From positions 1-34,990 of the forward strand of contig MDLA01000128.1 in assembly GCA_001730015.1 (NCBI GenBank): a DNA stretch of 34,990 nucleotides, written 5' to 3'. The notes below the pieces were generated by a model. That model saw only the letters and a list, made by a program, of their open reading frames with translations, had not been told where the DNA came from and did no database searches. The DNA comes from Chromatiales bacterium (ex Bugula neritina AB1). Its GTDB lineage: Bacteria > Pseudomonadota > Gammaproteobacteria > Granulosicoccales > Granulosicoccaceae. The translations under genes were made by a program, and so were the position numbers. Position 1 is the stretch's first letter; the number at the start of each line of letters is the position of its first letter. Shown piece after piece: positions 15,443 through 24,513 of this stretch.

Positions 15443-17002
15443 GTGATGAGCAGCAGCAAACCGAATATTGTTCTGGTGATGGCAGATCAGTTAACTGCCT
15501 TTGCGCTATCGAGCTATGGCAATACGGTTACAAAAACCCCGCACATCGATTCCTTCGCAGAAAAAGCAACGGTTTTTGAAAACGCCTATTGCAGCTACCC
15601 GCTGTGTGCGCCCTCGCGGTTTGCACTGATGAGCGGACGACTGCCATCGAAAATTGCGGCCTACGACAACGCAGCGGAATTTCCAGCTTCTATACCGACA
15701 ATCGCACACTATCTGCGTGATGCCGGATACTACACCTGTCTTTCGGGGAAAATGCACTTTGTCGGTCCGGATCAGCATCATGGATATGAGGCTCGCTTAA
15801 CCACTGAAATTTATCCCGCTGATTTTTCCTGGACGCCACCTGAAACCTATGAAACACAGACCGATCCGGAGCAATCACAGTCAGAGGGGCCTGCGCCCGG
15901 TGTATCAAGCGTTGACACCATTACCGATGCCGGTCCCAAAGTTCGCTCTATGCAGATGGACTACGATGATGAAGTGATTCATCGTGCCTGCCAGCACTTG
16001 TTTGATCGAAACCGGCACGGTGACTCCAGGCCTTTGTTCCTGACAGTATCGTTCACCCAGCCACACGATCCCTACGTTTCGCGAAAAGAATTCTGGGATC
16101 TCTATAGTGATCAGGATATCGATCTCCCGCGCGTGCCACCAATTCCGCTGGATGAAATGGATGAGCACAGTCGATCACTTTATTATCATTACGGACTCAA
16201 CAAATTTGACGTGACAGAACCCATCTATCGTCGTGCGCGGCATGGTTACTATGCCATGATCAGCGACATAGATCAGAAAATAGGGAAGTTGCTGCGCACA
16301 CTGACTGAGTGCGGGATGGACGACAACACGGCTATCGTGTTTACCTCGGATCACGGCGATATGATTGGCGAACGCGGTCTGTGGTTTAAAAAGAACTTGT
16401 TTGATCCGGCAATACGTGTACCGCTAATGTTGCGTTGGCCGGGAAAGGCGTTGCCTGCCCGAGTAGTAACACCATCTTCACTACTCGATATATTACCTAC
16501 GGTTGCAGCGCTTGCCGGTATTCCGGAGCACGTCATCGCAACCCGCTTTGAGGGTCGAAGTCTGCTGCAGAGAATTAGAGGTGATACCGCATCGCAAAGC
16601 GTGTATGCCGAGCATCTCGATGGTGGTACACGCGCCCCTCGTGTAATGCTGCGCAAAGGCGATCTAAAAATAGTGCACTCGCTGGAGTATCCGACACAAC
16701 TCTATAATCTGGCTGATGACACCAATGAACGCGTTAATCTGGCGCAGCACCCTGACTGGAAAACCACCACAGAAACCCTATTGAATCAGGTAAATTCGAT
16801 GTGGGATCTACCACAGCTGAAAACCCGTGTTATGAGAAACCAGCGAATACGGCAATTGTTAATGCGGTCTCTTGGAAAAGGCGAAAAGCGAAACTGGGAG
16901 CATTATCCTGATCCACAGCGCTCCGGCACACGCTGGGTACGTGAAGGTGACTATTTTCCCGAAGTCGAACAGCGCGGCTATATTTCATATCCGTCTGAGT
17001 AA
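15443..17002 (+). CDS. betC: Choline-sulfatase
   Basis: 519 aa, ATG GTGATG region with GTAACCGGG ahead. The type I sulfatase core is present: D15-Q16 metal ligands in 'VMADQLT', the formylglycine cysteine C55 in 'CAPSR' (C-x-P-S-R), 'SGKMHFVGPDQHHGYEARLTTEIYP' (choline-sulfatase hallmark), and 'FTSDHGDMIGERGLWFKKN'. The enzyme cleaves choline-O-sulfate to choline and sulfate in the cytoplasm; choline is then oxidised to glycine betaine or used as carbon and nitrogen source. C55 must be converted to formylglycine by a sulfatase-modifying enzyme that is not in the window. It lies 19 bp after the ABC transporter ATPase gene. Confidence 0.9.
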   Translation: MMSSSKPNIVLVMADQLTAFALSSYGNTVTKTPHIDSFAEKATVFENAYCSYPLCAPSRFALMSGRLPSKIAAYDNAAEFPASIPTIAHYLRDAGYYTCLSGKMHFVGPDQHHGYEARLTTEIYPADFSWTPPETYETQTDPEQSQSEGPAPGVSSVDTITDAGPKVRSMQMDYDDEVIHRACQHLFDRNRHGDSRPLFLTVSFTQPHDPYVSRKEFWDLYSDQDIDLPRVPPIPLDEMDEHSRSLYYHYGLNKFDVTEPIYRRARHGYYAMISDIDQKIGKLLRTLTECGMDDNTAIVFTSDHGDMIGERGLWFKKNLFDPAIRVPLMLRWPGKALPARVVTPSSLLDILPTVAALAGIPEHVIATRFEGRSLLQRIRGDTASQSVYAEHLDGGTRAPRVMLRKGDLKIVHSLEYPTQLYNLADDTNERVNLAQHPDWKTTTETLLNQVNSMWDLPQLKTRVMRNQRIRQLLMRSLGKGEKRNWEHYPDPQRSGTRWVREGDYFPEVEQRGYISYPSE

Positions 17003-17049
17003 GGATCTTATTTCCGGTTACTGTAATACCAGTTATAGATTCCCAGAGA

Positions 17050-17943
17050 TCAGGATTCCGGCGGCCAGAATTGCTTGCAAATTTCGATGAAAGCACCGCT
17101 GCTGGCGCTTAGCTTTTTCCCTTTTTTATAATACACGCCAACATCTCGTTCAATACTACCGAATGGAATGCCGTCCAGGGTCACGAACTGACGGCAAACC
17201 GGGTCATCGTCCAATAGTTTGCTATCGATAAAAGCAGCACCGAGGCCCAGATCTACAAAGTGTATTCTCATGCGCAAGCTCGACACTTCCCACACAGATT
17301 TGAAGTTGTCCCGAATACGCTGGATGGCGGGTCGCATCTGTGGGTTATCTAGCGAAGAGGCAATAAGCGGTGTTTGCTGCAATTGTGTATTTTCACTGTT
17401 GCAGATATTTTCAACGTCCGGGTGGTTGGGGCTCACCACCAGGCGACGGGTTTCAGCAAAAAGCGGTACCGTCGTAAAGGCATCCATGCGGCTTTGAAAT
17501 GGCCCCATGGCAAGCTCGGCACGTCCGGCCAGAATGCCGTAAATCAATTCCCGGCTCGGTAATTCGGCTACTTTTATCACGGTATCGCCGTGTTGTTTGC
17601 AAAAAATGTTGAGCAGAACCGGAGCGTAAAAACGGTTAATTGTGCTATTGATTGCCAGATTAAGGATCTGCTGATCGCCACGCTGAATTCGCTGTAGATC
17701 CTCGAGCACCTGCTTTTCTTCACGCAGCATCTCGTTAGCATATTCAAGTACGCGACGGCCGCCCTCCGTCAGAGTCAGTTGCTTGTCACGTAGCAGCAGT
17801 TTCATATCGAGCTTCGATTCCAGGTTTGCAAGGGACTGGCTCACGGCAGACTGGCTTACATGCAGATGCTCAGCGGCGCGATTGAAGCCGTGAGTTTCCA
17901 CAATAGCTTGAAAGGCCCGAAGTTCGCTGTTTTCAAATCTCAT
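17050..17943 (-). CDS. LysR-family transcriptional regulator
   Basis: 297 aa. The N-terminal winged helix-turn-helix (residues 1-60) contains 'FQAIVETHGFNRAAEHLHVSQSAVSQSLANLE', the standard LysR DNA-binding helices. The rest is a periplasmic-binding-like effector domain ('LNLAINSTINRFYAPVLLNIF', 'ELAMGPF', 'GLGAAFIDSKLL'). It is transcribed divergently from the citrate-synthase-family gene, 95 bp apart, and convergently with betC. The divergent position makes the citrate-synthase gene the likeliest target. The effector is unknown. Confidence 0.92.
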   Translation of the reverse strand: MRFENSELRAFQAIVETHGFNRAAEHLHVSQSAVSQSLANLESKLDMKLLLRDKQLTLTEGGRRVLEYANEMLREEKQVLEDLQRIQRGDQQILNLAINSTINRFYAPVLLNIFCKQHGDTVIKVAELPSRELIYGILAGRAELAMGPFQSRMDAFTTVPLFAETRRLVVSPNHPDVENICNSENTQLQQTPLIASSLDNPQMRPAIQRIRDNFKSVWEVSSLRMRIHFVDLGLGAAFIDSKLLDDDPVCRQFVTLDGIPFGSIERDVGVYYKKGKKLSASSGAFIEICKQFWPPES

Positions 17944-17950
17944 TAGGTAA

Positions 17951-17985
17951 ACTTATAAATCAATAAGTAGAATTAACTTAGCTAA
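17951..17985. promoter_or_regulatory. Candidate LysR operator region
   Basis: Inverted repeat ACTTAT-AAATCA-ATAAGT (17951-17968) fits the T-N11-A LysR box, and a second palindrome TTAGCTAA lies at 17978-17985. Both are in the 95-bp gap between the regulator and the divergent citrate-synthase gene. Occupancy is inferred from position and symmetry only. Confidence 0.5.
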
Positions 17986-18038
17986 TTTTAGTTGAGGCCG
18001 TAAAATAGATCAATTGCACATGAGCGAGGAGTAGCGGA

Positions 18039-19142
18039 ATGCCTAACCCGGTTTATTCACCCGATCTGGCTGGTATCCAGGTCGGAGAAACCCGTATCTC
18101 AAATGTCGAGGGCATAGACGGGCGGCTTAGCTATCGGGGTGTGTCGATCGATGAATTGATCAAAAAGCCTTTTGTCCGGGTCGTGTGGCTGGTGTTATTC
18201 GGGGCTGAACCCACGGTTGAACAGGAAACCAGTCTGCAATCGTTTATGGCATTGCACAGCAGTTTGAGCGCAGAGGAGTTATCGCTGCTGAGATCAGTTC
18301 CCGAAAGGCTTCATCCGATGCTGGTGCTGCAATGCATGTTGCCGATGATTGATCCTGACACAGAACATGGAATTGACGGGATCACCGACGACGCGCAGCG
18401 CGGTTTGCTGCTCGCGAGCAAAATTCCGAGTCTGCTTGCGGCCAGGCATCAGCTGGAAAAAGGTAAGGAACCGATAAAGGTGAATGCACATCTGCCGTTT
18501 CACGAAAACTTCCTGATGACGTTTACCGGGCGTGCACCAACCTCCTCACAGATACGCATGCTGGATGTCACCCAAATATTGCAGATGGAGCACAGCTTCA
18601 ATGCCTCAACGTTTGCCGGCCGGGTTTGCGCCAGCACACTAGCCCCTATTCAAAGTTCTTTGGTCGCTGCTATTGCTACACTGTCTGGTGAGCTGCACGG
18701 TGGTGCCGATCAGGCCGCGCTGGAGATGGCGGAACGAGTGGGTACACCTTCGGCAGCCGCTAAATTCGTTGCCGATTGCCTGGCTGATAAAGTAAAAATA
18801 ATGGGAATGGGACATCGCGAATATAAGGTGGTTGATCCGCGAGCTGTCATTTTAAAGCCGATGGCTGAAGCTCTGTGCAGTAGCGGCGAGAGTAAAAATC
18901 TGTTTGATACTCTGGTTGCTATCGAGGCTGCCTGCCAATCTGAATTCGACAAAAAAGGTAAGCAGATCTGGGCCAACGTAGAATTCTATAAAGGTGCGGT
19001 TTTTCATCAGCTGGGAATTCCGGCCCATTATTTTACCAGTGTATTTGCCATGGCTCGTGTGTTCGGTTATATCGCCCACTATCTCGAATTCAGCGCTAAC
19101 AGCAAGCTGATCCGCCCCTCCGCCAGGTATGTTGGAGTATAA
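18039..19142 (+). CDS. Citrate synthase / 2-methylcitrate synthase family enzyme
   Basis: 367 aa, in the range of the short (about 370-aa) citrate synthases rather than the 430-aa NADH-sensitive type. AGGAG lies 11 nt before the ATG. The start 'GIQVGETRISNVEGIDGRLSYRGVSIDEL' is typical. Catalytic and binding elements are 'EHSFNAST' (His near residue 185), 'GELHGGADQAA', 'MGMGHREYKVVDPRA' (His near 257) and 'NVEFYKGAVFHQLGIP'. It condenses oxaloacetate with acetyl-CoA, or propionyl-CoA if it is the 2-methylcitrate type; sequence does not separate the two with confidence. prpB/prpD genes are absent here. It is probably controlled by the divergent LysR protein. Confidence 0.85.
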   Translation: MPNPVYSPDLAGIQVGETRISNVEGIDGRLSYRGVSIDELIKKPFVRVVWLVLFGAEPTVEQETSLQSFMALHSSLSAEELSLLRSVPERLHPMLVLQCMLPMIDPDTEHGIDGITDDAQRGLLLASKIPSLLAARHQLEKGKEPIKVNAHLPFHENFLMTFTGRAPTSSQIRMLDVTQILQMEHSFNASTFAGRVCASTLAPIQSSLVAAIATLSGELHGGADQAALEMAERVGTPSAAAKFVADCLADKVKIMGMGHREYKVVDPRAVILKPMAEALCSSGESKNLFDTLVAIEAACQSEFDKKGKQIWANVEFYKGAVFHQLGIPAHYFTSVFAMARVFGYIAHYLEFSANSKLIRPSARYVGV

Positions 19143-19148
19143 TGGGGG

Positions 19149-20291
19149 TTAAGCGCTCGCCGGCAGATCTCGTAGCCGGTAGGCTGCAGCTGCAGATCCC
19201 AGGGAAAGCAGCATAGCCAGCAACATGGAATAGCGATAGCTCTGTGAAGCATCATAGATCAGCCCGGCAATAACGGGAGCTAACAGCCCGGCAACGCCCC
19301 ACGCAATAAATACACGGTCGTATGCGGTGGCAGATGCGGTTTGCCCGAACTGGCGGGCGATGGCCACAGGGTAGACCGCGATTAAAGCACCGTAGGTGAA
19401 GCCGATAATAACAAGCGCTGCCAGAGCCGTTAGTGCATTTGTAGCGAAAGCTGCGTAGCCTAGAGCTGTGGCGGCGATAATCGGTAACACGGTTATGATC
19501 AGGCGCACATCAAACCGGTCACTGGCGACCCCCGCCAGTACCCCGCCCAGTGCATTTCCCAGTCCGAGCACAATCGCACCCCACAACGCAATTGAATGAC
19601 TGCTGATATCGAACGAATTTATATACGTTGCAGCATGCGCGATGGCCATCAGGCCAGCAAATACAGCCAGGCCATAACAGAAACGATATCGCCTGATAAG
19701 AGAATGGCTAATGGTGAGTGATACTTTTTTTGCAGAGGAGAATGTGTAGGTTGCTTTGCTGTAGTGGATCAATGCTGCGAGCAGTGGCGCAAGCACTAAA
19801 AAACTGATCCCGTGTAATCGCAGTGTTGCCAGTGATCCGAATGCCGCGACCAGACTGCCCAGAACCTGTGCACCCATTGTTGCGCCTAGTGCATAGGCCG
19901 CAGTTGTTATTCCCATCGCGAAGCCGCTTCGGTGTGGGAATACCTGAGCCGATAACTGCAGCGCAAAACCATAGCCGGTTCCATTGGCTATCCCGAATAT
20001 TACGCTATAGCCAATAAATAAAGGAAAGCCGGAACCGCTGGATGCCAGCGTTATTCCGCAACCTGCTGCGATGGCAGATGCAGCAAACAAACTGGCCGGT
20101 TTGTAACGACTGAATAGTGGTACGGCTAATAGAACCGTGAGTGTCAGCGTAACCAGTGTTAAGGAATAGACCAGTGACGAAAGCGTTCTGCTGAGCCCCA
20201 GGGTTGCTTCTATATCGGTGCTGAAAACAGACCAGGCGTGCAGTGTGCCCATGGCCAGAGTCATCAGGCAGCAGGTTGCAAGTGCCAGCAT
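19149..20291 (-). CDS. MFS transporter, oxalate/formate-antiporter (OFA) type
   Basis: 380 aa with about 12 hydrophobic segments. The first helices 'MLALATCCLMTLAMGTLHAWSVF' and motif 'GTLHAWSVFSTDIEATLG' resemble OFA-family permeases. AAGGGAC lies before the ATG. The gene converges with the citrate-synthase gene (6 bp apart) and follows aceF on the same strand after 91 bp. It probably moves a small carboxylate, in keeping with the neighbours, but no substrate-specific residues can be named. Confidence 0.8.
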   Translation of the reverse strand: MLALATCCLMTLAMGTLHAWSVFSTDIEATLGLSRTLSSLVYSLTLVTLTLTVLLAVPLFSRYKPASLFAASAIAAGCGITLASSGSGFPLFIGYSVIFGIANGTGYGFALQLSAQVFPHRSGFAMGITTAAYALGATMGAQVLGSLVAAFGSLATLRLHGISFLVLAPLLAALIHYSKATYTFSSAKKVSLTISHSLIRRYRFCYGLAVFAGLMAIAHAATYINSFDISSHSIALWGAIVLGLGNALGGVLAGVASDRFDVRLIITVLPIIAATALGYAAFATNALTALAALVIIGFTYGALIAVYPVAIARQFGQTASATAYDRVFIAWGVAGLLAPVIAGLIYDASQSYRYSMLLAMLLSLGSAAAAYRLRDLPASA

Positions 20292-20382
20292 GTGAGTCCC
20301 TTATTGCTGTAGTGCGCTTACGGTACCGCTATTGTCAGCTTATTGCCATCTTTCTATATACATGCATGGTTAATTTGTTGCT

Positions 20383-21660
20383 TCAGATATTGATCCGGCG
20401 CAGATCTGATAATAGCCTGGCAATATGTCGTAAAAAGTGTGCGGCGGCAACTCCGTCAACCACCCGGTGATCAAAGCTCAGGCTTAACGGCTGCATAAGT
20501 CTGGGTTGAAAGCCGGTACCATCCCATGCTGGCTGAATTTCTGCGCGCGGTAAACCGAGGATAGCCACTTCCGGTGCGTTAATAATCGGTGTGAAATTGG
20601 TACCACCGATTCCCCCCAGTGATGAAATACTGAAAGTGGCACCCTGTAAGTCAGTCGGGCTGATTCTGCTATCGCGAGCGGCCGCGGCCAAGGCCGTTAT
20701 TTCCGATGCTATTTCGCGATAGCCTTTCCTGTCTGCATCTGCAATAACAGGAACGAGCAAGCCCTCCGGCGTGTTTACAGCAATACCTATATTCCAATAG
20801 CCCTTGATCACAAGTTCTTTGCCGTCCAGCGACGAGTTGAACTCCGGATAGGTTTTAAGCGCAGCAACAACCGCTTTGACTGCAAAGGTCAGCAGGGTGA
20901 TTCTGGCATCATCGGCTAGTGCTTCAGAATTCAGCTTCGCCCGAAACTCTTCAAGCTCGGTAATGTCTGTCTTATCGAAGTGCGTCACGTGTGGTATCAG
21001 CATCGCATTGCGGGCAAGTGCCGGGCCTGAGATTCTGGCAATCCGCTTGAGTGCGACGCGTTCGATCGGGCCAAATCTAGCGTAGTCGATCGATGGCCAG
21101 TCTGGTAAGCCAGGCGCCGTCATACCAGAGCCTGAATCTTCCAGTTTTGCCTTTACGAATGCTTCTACGTCTTCGCGTGTAATGCGTTTTTTATTTCCGG
21201 TTCCGCGAACCAGGCGCATATCGACACCCAGGTTTCTGGCGTGTCGGCGGATCGACGGAGATGCATAGATGTGACTGGTCGCGTCAACGTCTAAGGGGTT
21301 GCCTGTTAGACTGGCTGCTTCTGTCGCAGGTTGCTGTTTTGCAGTGTCATCTGTTTGTTGATCATTCACTGAAGTAATTTGGGGCACAGTGGTTTTTCCT
21401 GGCAGGCTTTGCATTGCTGCCTCGGTAGTCAGCGTCAGCAGCAAACTGCCTTCACTGACCAGGTCACCCTCCTTTACCTTATACGCGACAACAGTGCCGG
21501 TGTATTCTGACGGAACCTCGAGAGTCGATTTATCGCTCTCAAGTACAATTAATGTATCTCCTTCTTCGACCCTGGAACCGACGGAAAATGGTATTTCTAT
21601 AACCGGCACATCGGAAAAGTCACCAATATTAGGCGTGAATACTTCTATGGTATTTGTCAT
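20383..21660 (-). CDS. aceF: Dihydrolipoamide acetyltransferase E2 of pyruvate dehydrogenase
   Basis: 425 aa from the ATG at 21660, set by GGGAG about 8 nt ahead and by the lipoyl domain beginning at once (MTNTIEVFTPNIGDF). A longer frame to 21813 runs through aceE and is not credible. A single lipoyl domain occupies about 1-78 with lipoyl-lysine K44 in 'LESDKSTLEVPS'. A Gln/Thr-rich linker is followed by an E3-binding domain ('IYASPSIRRHARNLGVDMRLVRGTG...ITREDVEAFV') and the catalytic domain with 'SLSFDHRVVDG'. It transfers acetyl groups to CoA in the cytoplasmic complex. E. coli AceF has three lipoyl domains; here there is one. Confidence 0.95.
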   Translation of the reverse strand: MTNTIEVFTPNIGDFSDVPVIEIPFSVGSRVEEGDTLIVLESDKSTLEVPSEYTGTVVAYKVKEGDLVSEGSLLLTLTTEAAMQSLPGKTTVPQITSVNDQQTDDTAKQQPATEAASLTGNPLDVDATSHIYASPSIRRHARNLGVDMRLVRGTGNKKRITREDVEAFVKAKLEDSGSGMTAPGLPDWPSIDYARFGPIERVALKRIARISGPALARNAMLIPHVTHFDKTDITELEEFRAKLNSEALADDARITLLTFAVKAVVAALKTYPEFNSSLDGKELVIKGYWNIGIAVNTPEGLLVPVIADADRKGYREIASEITALAAAARDSRISPTDLQGATFSISSLGGIGGTNFTPIINAPEVAILGLPRAEIQPAWDGTGFQPRLMQPLSLSFDHRVVDGVAAAHFLRHIARLLSDLRRINI

Positions 21661-21679
21661 ATGCTGGAGCTCCCGTCGG

Positions 21680-24361
21680 TTATTGCGTCCACGGTGCGCT
21701 GGCGTCCGGGTTGATCCCGAGATCTTTAATCGCCTTGTGCAGCAGGGTAAGAGGCAGCGTTTCCTCCCGGTATAGTGAATCGATGGCTGCCAACGCAATA
21801 TGCTGTCGATCAACCTCGAAAAAACGTCGCAGTGCCTGTCGATTGGCGGATCGGCCGAAGCCGTCGGTGCCTAGAATTGTCATACGCGCATTGACAAACG
21901 GACTGATCTGCTGTGGTAGCGCCCGTACGTAGTCGGTTGCTACTACTACCGGTTCCGGCCCCTGCAGCAATCCTTCAATATGACTTTTTGCGGGAATTTT
22001 TTCCACCTTGAGTCTGTTGCTTCGTTCCACGGAGATTGCGTCCCGGGCCAGTTCGACAAAGCTGGTTACGCTGTAGATGTCGCTTGCGATGCCAAAGCTA
22101 TTTTGCAGTATTTCGGCTGCTGCAAGTACTTCGTTTAACAGTGTGCCCGCGCCGAGAAGCCGTACTCGTGGAGAGCCGGGTTCGCCGATAGAGCGCAGTT
22201 TGTACATGCCGCGGATGATATCTTTTTCAACGCCAGCCGGCATTGAGGGCTGCGCGTAGTTTTCATTCATGACGGTGAGATAGAAAAACTCATCGCGCTT
22301 TTCATCCATCATTCGATTAATACCGTAATCCATAATTACAGCGAGTTCATAGGCGTAGCATGGGTCATAGGCTCTGCAATTGGGTACCGTACTGGCGATC
22401 AAATGGCTGGAGCCGTCCTGGTGTTGCAGCCCTTCGCCTGACAAGGTTGTGCGGCCAGCAGTTGCGCCAAGCAGAAAGCCTCGGGAACGCTGATCGGCGG
22501 CGGCCCAGATCTGGTCACCTACCCGCTGAAACCCGAACATCGAATAATAAATATAGAAAGGCAGCAGTTCGGTATTGTGTATAGAGTAGGCGGTAGCTGC
22601 TGTTGTCCAGGTGCTTATGGCGCTGGCTTCGGTAATGCCTTCTTCCAATAGCTGCCCATCTGTGCTCTCTTTGTAGTAGAGCATGGAATCAGCATCTTCC
22701 GGTTCATACAGCTGTCCGTCAGGGGCATAGATTCCAACCTGCCGGAATAAATTATCCATACCGAAGGTGCGCGCTTCATCGGCAACAATCGGCACGATTC
22801 TGGGGCCTAGATTTTTATCTTTCAGCAAACCACTCATCATACGCACGGCTGCCATTGTGGTAGACATGGCTTTGCCATCGGCTTCCAGGGCAAAGTTACC
22901 GTAAGATTCAAGCGCTGGAAGCGAGGGTGTGGCCGATGTGGCATTTCGATAACGCTTCGGGATAGACCCGCCTAACTTGGCGCGCTTATCTTTCAGATAG
23001 CTGATTTCCAGGCTGTTATCAGAGGGCTTGTAGAACTCCAGATTTTCGACCTGTAAATCAGTTAAAGGCAGGTCAAAGCGGTCTCGAAATTCCAGCAGGG
23101 CGGTGACATCAAGTTTTTTGGCCTGATGCGCAGTCATGCGGCTTTCGCCAGCGCCGCCCATACCAAATCCTTTTTTGGTTTTTGTGAGTATTACGGTAGG
23201 CTGGCCTTTGTGAGCCTTGGCAGCTGCAAACGCCGCATAGAGTTTTTTTACATCGTGGCCACCCCGGCGCAGTGCATGTATTTCCTGATCTGACATATGC
23301 TGAACCAGCGTAGCACTTTCGGGATCGGCATCGAAAAACTTTGCACGATTGTAGTCACCGTCCTTGGAACCGAGGTTCTGGTACTCCCCGTCGACCGTTT
23401 CGGCAAAGCGCCGAAGCAGTACATTGTTTTTGTCGCGAGCGAACAGAGGGTCCCATTCCGAACCCCATAGCACCTTAATCACATTCCAGCCGGCACCGAC
23501 AAATAATGCTTCCAGTTCCTGAATAATCTGACCATTGCCTCGTACCGGTCCGTCCAGCCGCTGTAAATTGCAATTGACAATGAAAGTCAGATTGTCGAGC
23601 TTCTCGCGAGCCGCCAGCGTCAGCCCGCCAACAGATTCCGGCTCGTCCATTTCCCCATCACCGAAAACGCCCCAGACGTGCCGCTCCCGGGTGTCAGCCA
23701 GGTCGCGAGCGTGCAGATAGCGCATGAAACGCGCCTGACTTACAGCAGACATGGGTCCCAGCCCCATTGACGCTCCGGGAATCTGCCAGTAATCCTTCAT
23801 CAGCCAGGGGTGAGGGTAAGAGCTTAAACCGTTGCCGGGAACCTCCAGCCGGTAGTTTGAAATATCCGCCTCGCTCAAGCGGCCTTCAAGAAACGAACGG
23901 GCGTATACCCCCGGTGCGCAGTGGGCCTGGTAGTAAACAATATCTCCGCTGAAGGTGTCGGTTCTGGCGCGGAAAAAATGATTGAACCCGACTTCAAAGA
24001 TTTCCGCCGCTGAAGCGTATGTCGCGATATGACCGCCCAGTTCGCCATAGGCACGGTTGGCGCGCATAACCATAGCCAGAGCATTCCAGCGCACCAGTGT
24101 GTTGAGACGTTGCTCCACATCGAGGTCGCCCGGGTACTGAGGTTGTTGCCGGACGGGTATCGTATTGCGGTAGGCTGAATAGGGCAGACCATTGGTGGTA
24201 ATGCCCAGAATGCGCGCTCGATCCAGCACCTGCGAAAGCACATAGTGAGCGCGTCCCGGCCCCTGAACCGAACTCAGGGCTTCCAGAGCCTCCACCCATT
24301 CTCTGGTTTCAAGCGGATCGGCATCCTGGGGAGTGTCAGATGACTGTAATCGGGCCGCCAT
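21680..24361 (-). CDS. aceE: Pyruvate dehydrogenase E1, homodimeric type
   Basis: 893 aa, the expected length of the alpha2 type E1. GGAGA lies before the ATG. The thiamine diphosphate motif is 'FGDGEMDEPES' near residue 228. Other hallmarks are 'GGHIATYASAAEIFEVGFNHFFRA', 'PGASMGLGPMSAVSQARFMRYL', 'KKGFGMGGAGE' and 'IPIVADEARTFGMDNLFRQVGIYAPDGQLYEPEDADSMLYYKE' in short blocks along the sequence. It decarboxylates pyruvate and acetylates the E2 lipoyl group. aceF begins 19 bp downstream, so they form one operon. The E3 gene (lpd) is not in the window. Confidence 0.97.
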   Translation of the reverse strand: MAARLQSSDTPQDADPLETREWVEALEALSSVQGPGRAHYVLSQVLDRARILGITTNGLPYSAYRNTIPVRQQPQYPGDLDVEQRLNTLVRWNALAMVMRANRAYGELGGHIATYASAAEIFEVGFNHFFRARTDTFSGDIVYYQAHCAPGVYARSFLEGRLSEADISNYRLEVPGNGLSSYPHPWLMKDYWQIPGASMGLGPMSAVSQARFMRYLHARDLADTRERHVWGVFGDGEMDEPESVGGLTLAAREKLDNLTFIVNCNLQRLDGPVRGNGQIIQELEALFVGAGWNVIKVLWGSEWDPLFARDKNNVLLRRFAETVDGEYQNLGSKDGDYNRAKFFDADPESATLVQHMSDQEIHALRRGGHDVKKLYAAFAAAKAHKGQPTVILTKTKKGFGMGGAGESRMTAHQAKKLDVTALLEFRDRFDLPLTDLQVENLEFYKPSDNSLEISYLKDKRAKLGGSIPKRYRNATSATPSLPALESYGNFALEADGKAMSTTMAAVRMMSGLLKDKNLGPRIVPIVADEARTFGMDNLFRQVGIYAPDGQLYEPEDADSMLYYKESTDGQLLEEGITEASAISTWTTAATAYSIHNTELLPFYIYYSMFGFQRVGDQIWAAADQRSRGFLLGATAGRTTLSGEGLQHQDGSSHLIASTVPNCRAYDPCYAYELAVIMDYGINRMMDEKRDEFFYLTVMNENYAQPSMPAGVEKDIIRGMYKLRSIGEPGSPRVRLLGAGTLLNEVLAAAEILQNSFGIASDIYSVTSFVELARDAISVERSNRLKVEKIPAKSHIEGLLQGPEPVVVATDYVRALPQQISPFVNARMTILGTDGFGRSANRQALRRFFEVDRQHIALAAIDSLYREETLPLTLLHKAIKDLGINPDASAPWTQ

Positions 24362-24422
24362 GCCAGGTCTCCAATGTTGTAGGTGTTGTTGTTATGTTAT
24401 CGTTGGTTAAGAAGCTGAAATT

Positions 24423-24436
24423 CACAAAATTCTGTG
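24423..24436. promoter_or_regulatory. CACAAAATTCTGTG near-palindrome between aceE and the Lrp gene
   Basis: CACA-N6-TGTG dyad, 12 of 14 positions symmetric, in the 152-bp divergent promoter region. It could be an operator for the Lrp-type protein controlling aceEF and itself. Lrp sites are degenerate, so the assignment is tentative. Confidence 0.35.
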
Positions 24437-24513
24437 TTGAAACCTAGTAATTTGAAGGATTATTAGTGTGTAATTCAATTTTGTGGTGAAAAACACCAGC
24501 GAGGAAATTACAA

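Noticed and set aside
21661..21813. N-terminal extension of aceF
   Set aside because: It runs through the 3' end of aceE. The lipoyl domain begins at the ATG at 21660, with its own ribosome binding site.
21389..21932. Open frames on the plus strand over aceEF
   Set aside because: They are antisense shadows of long, strongly conserved enzyme genes and have no ribosome binding sites of their own.
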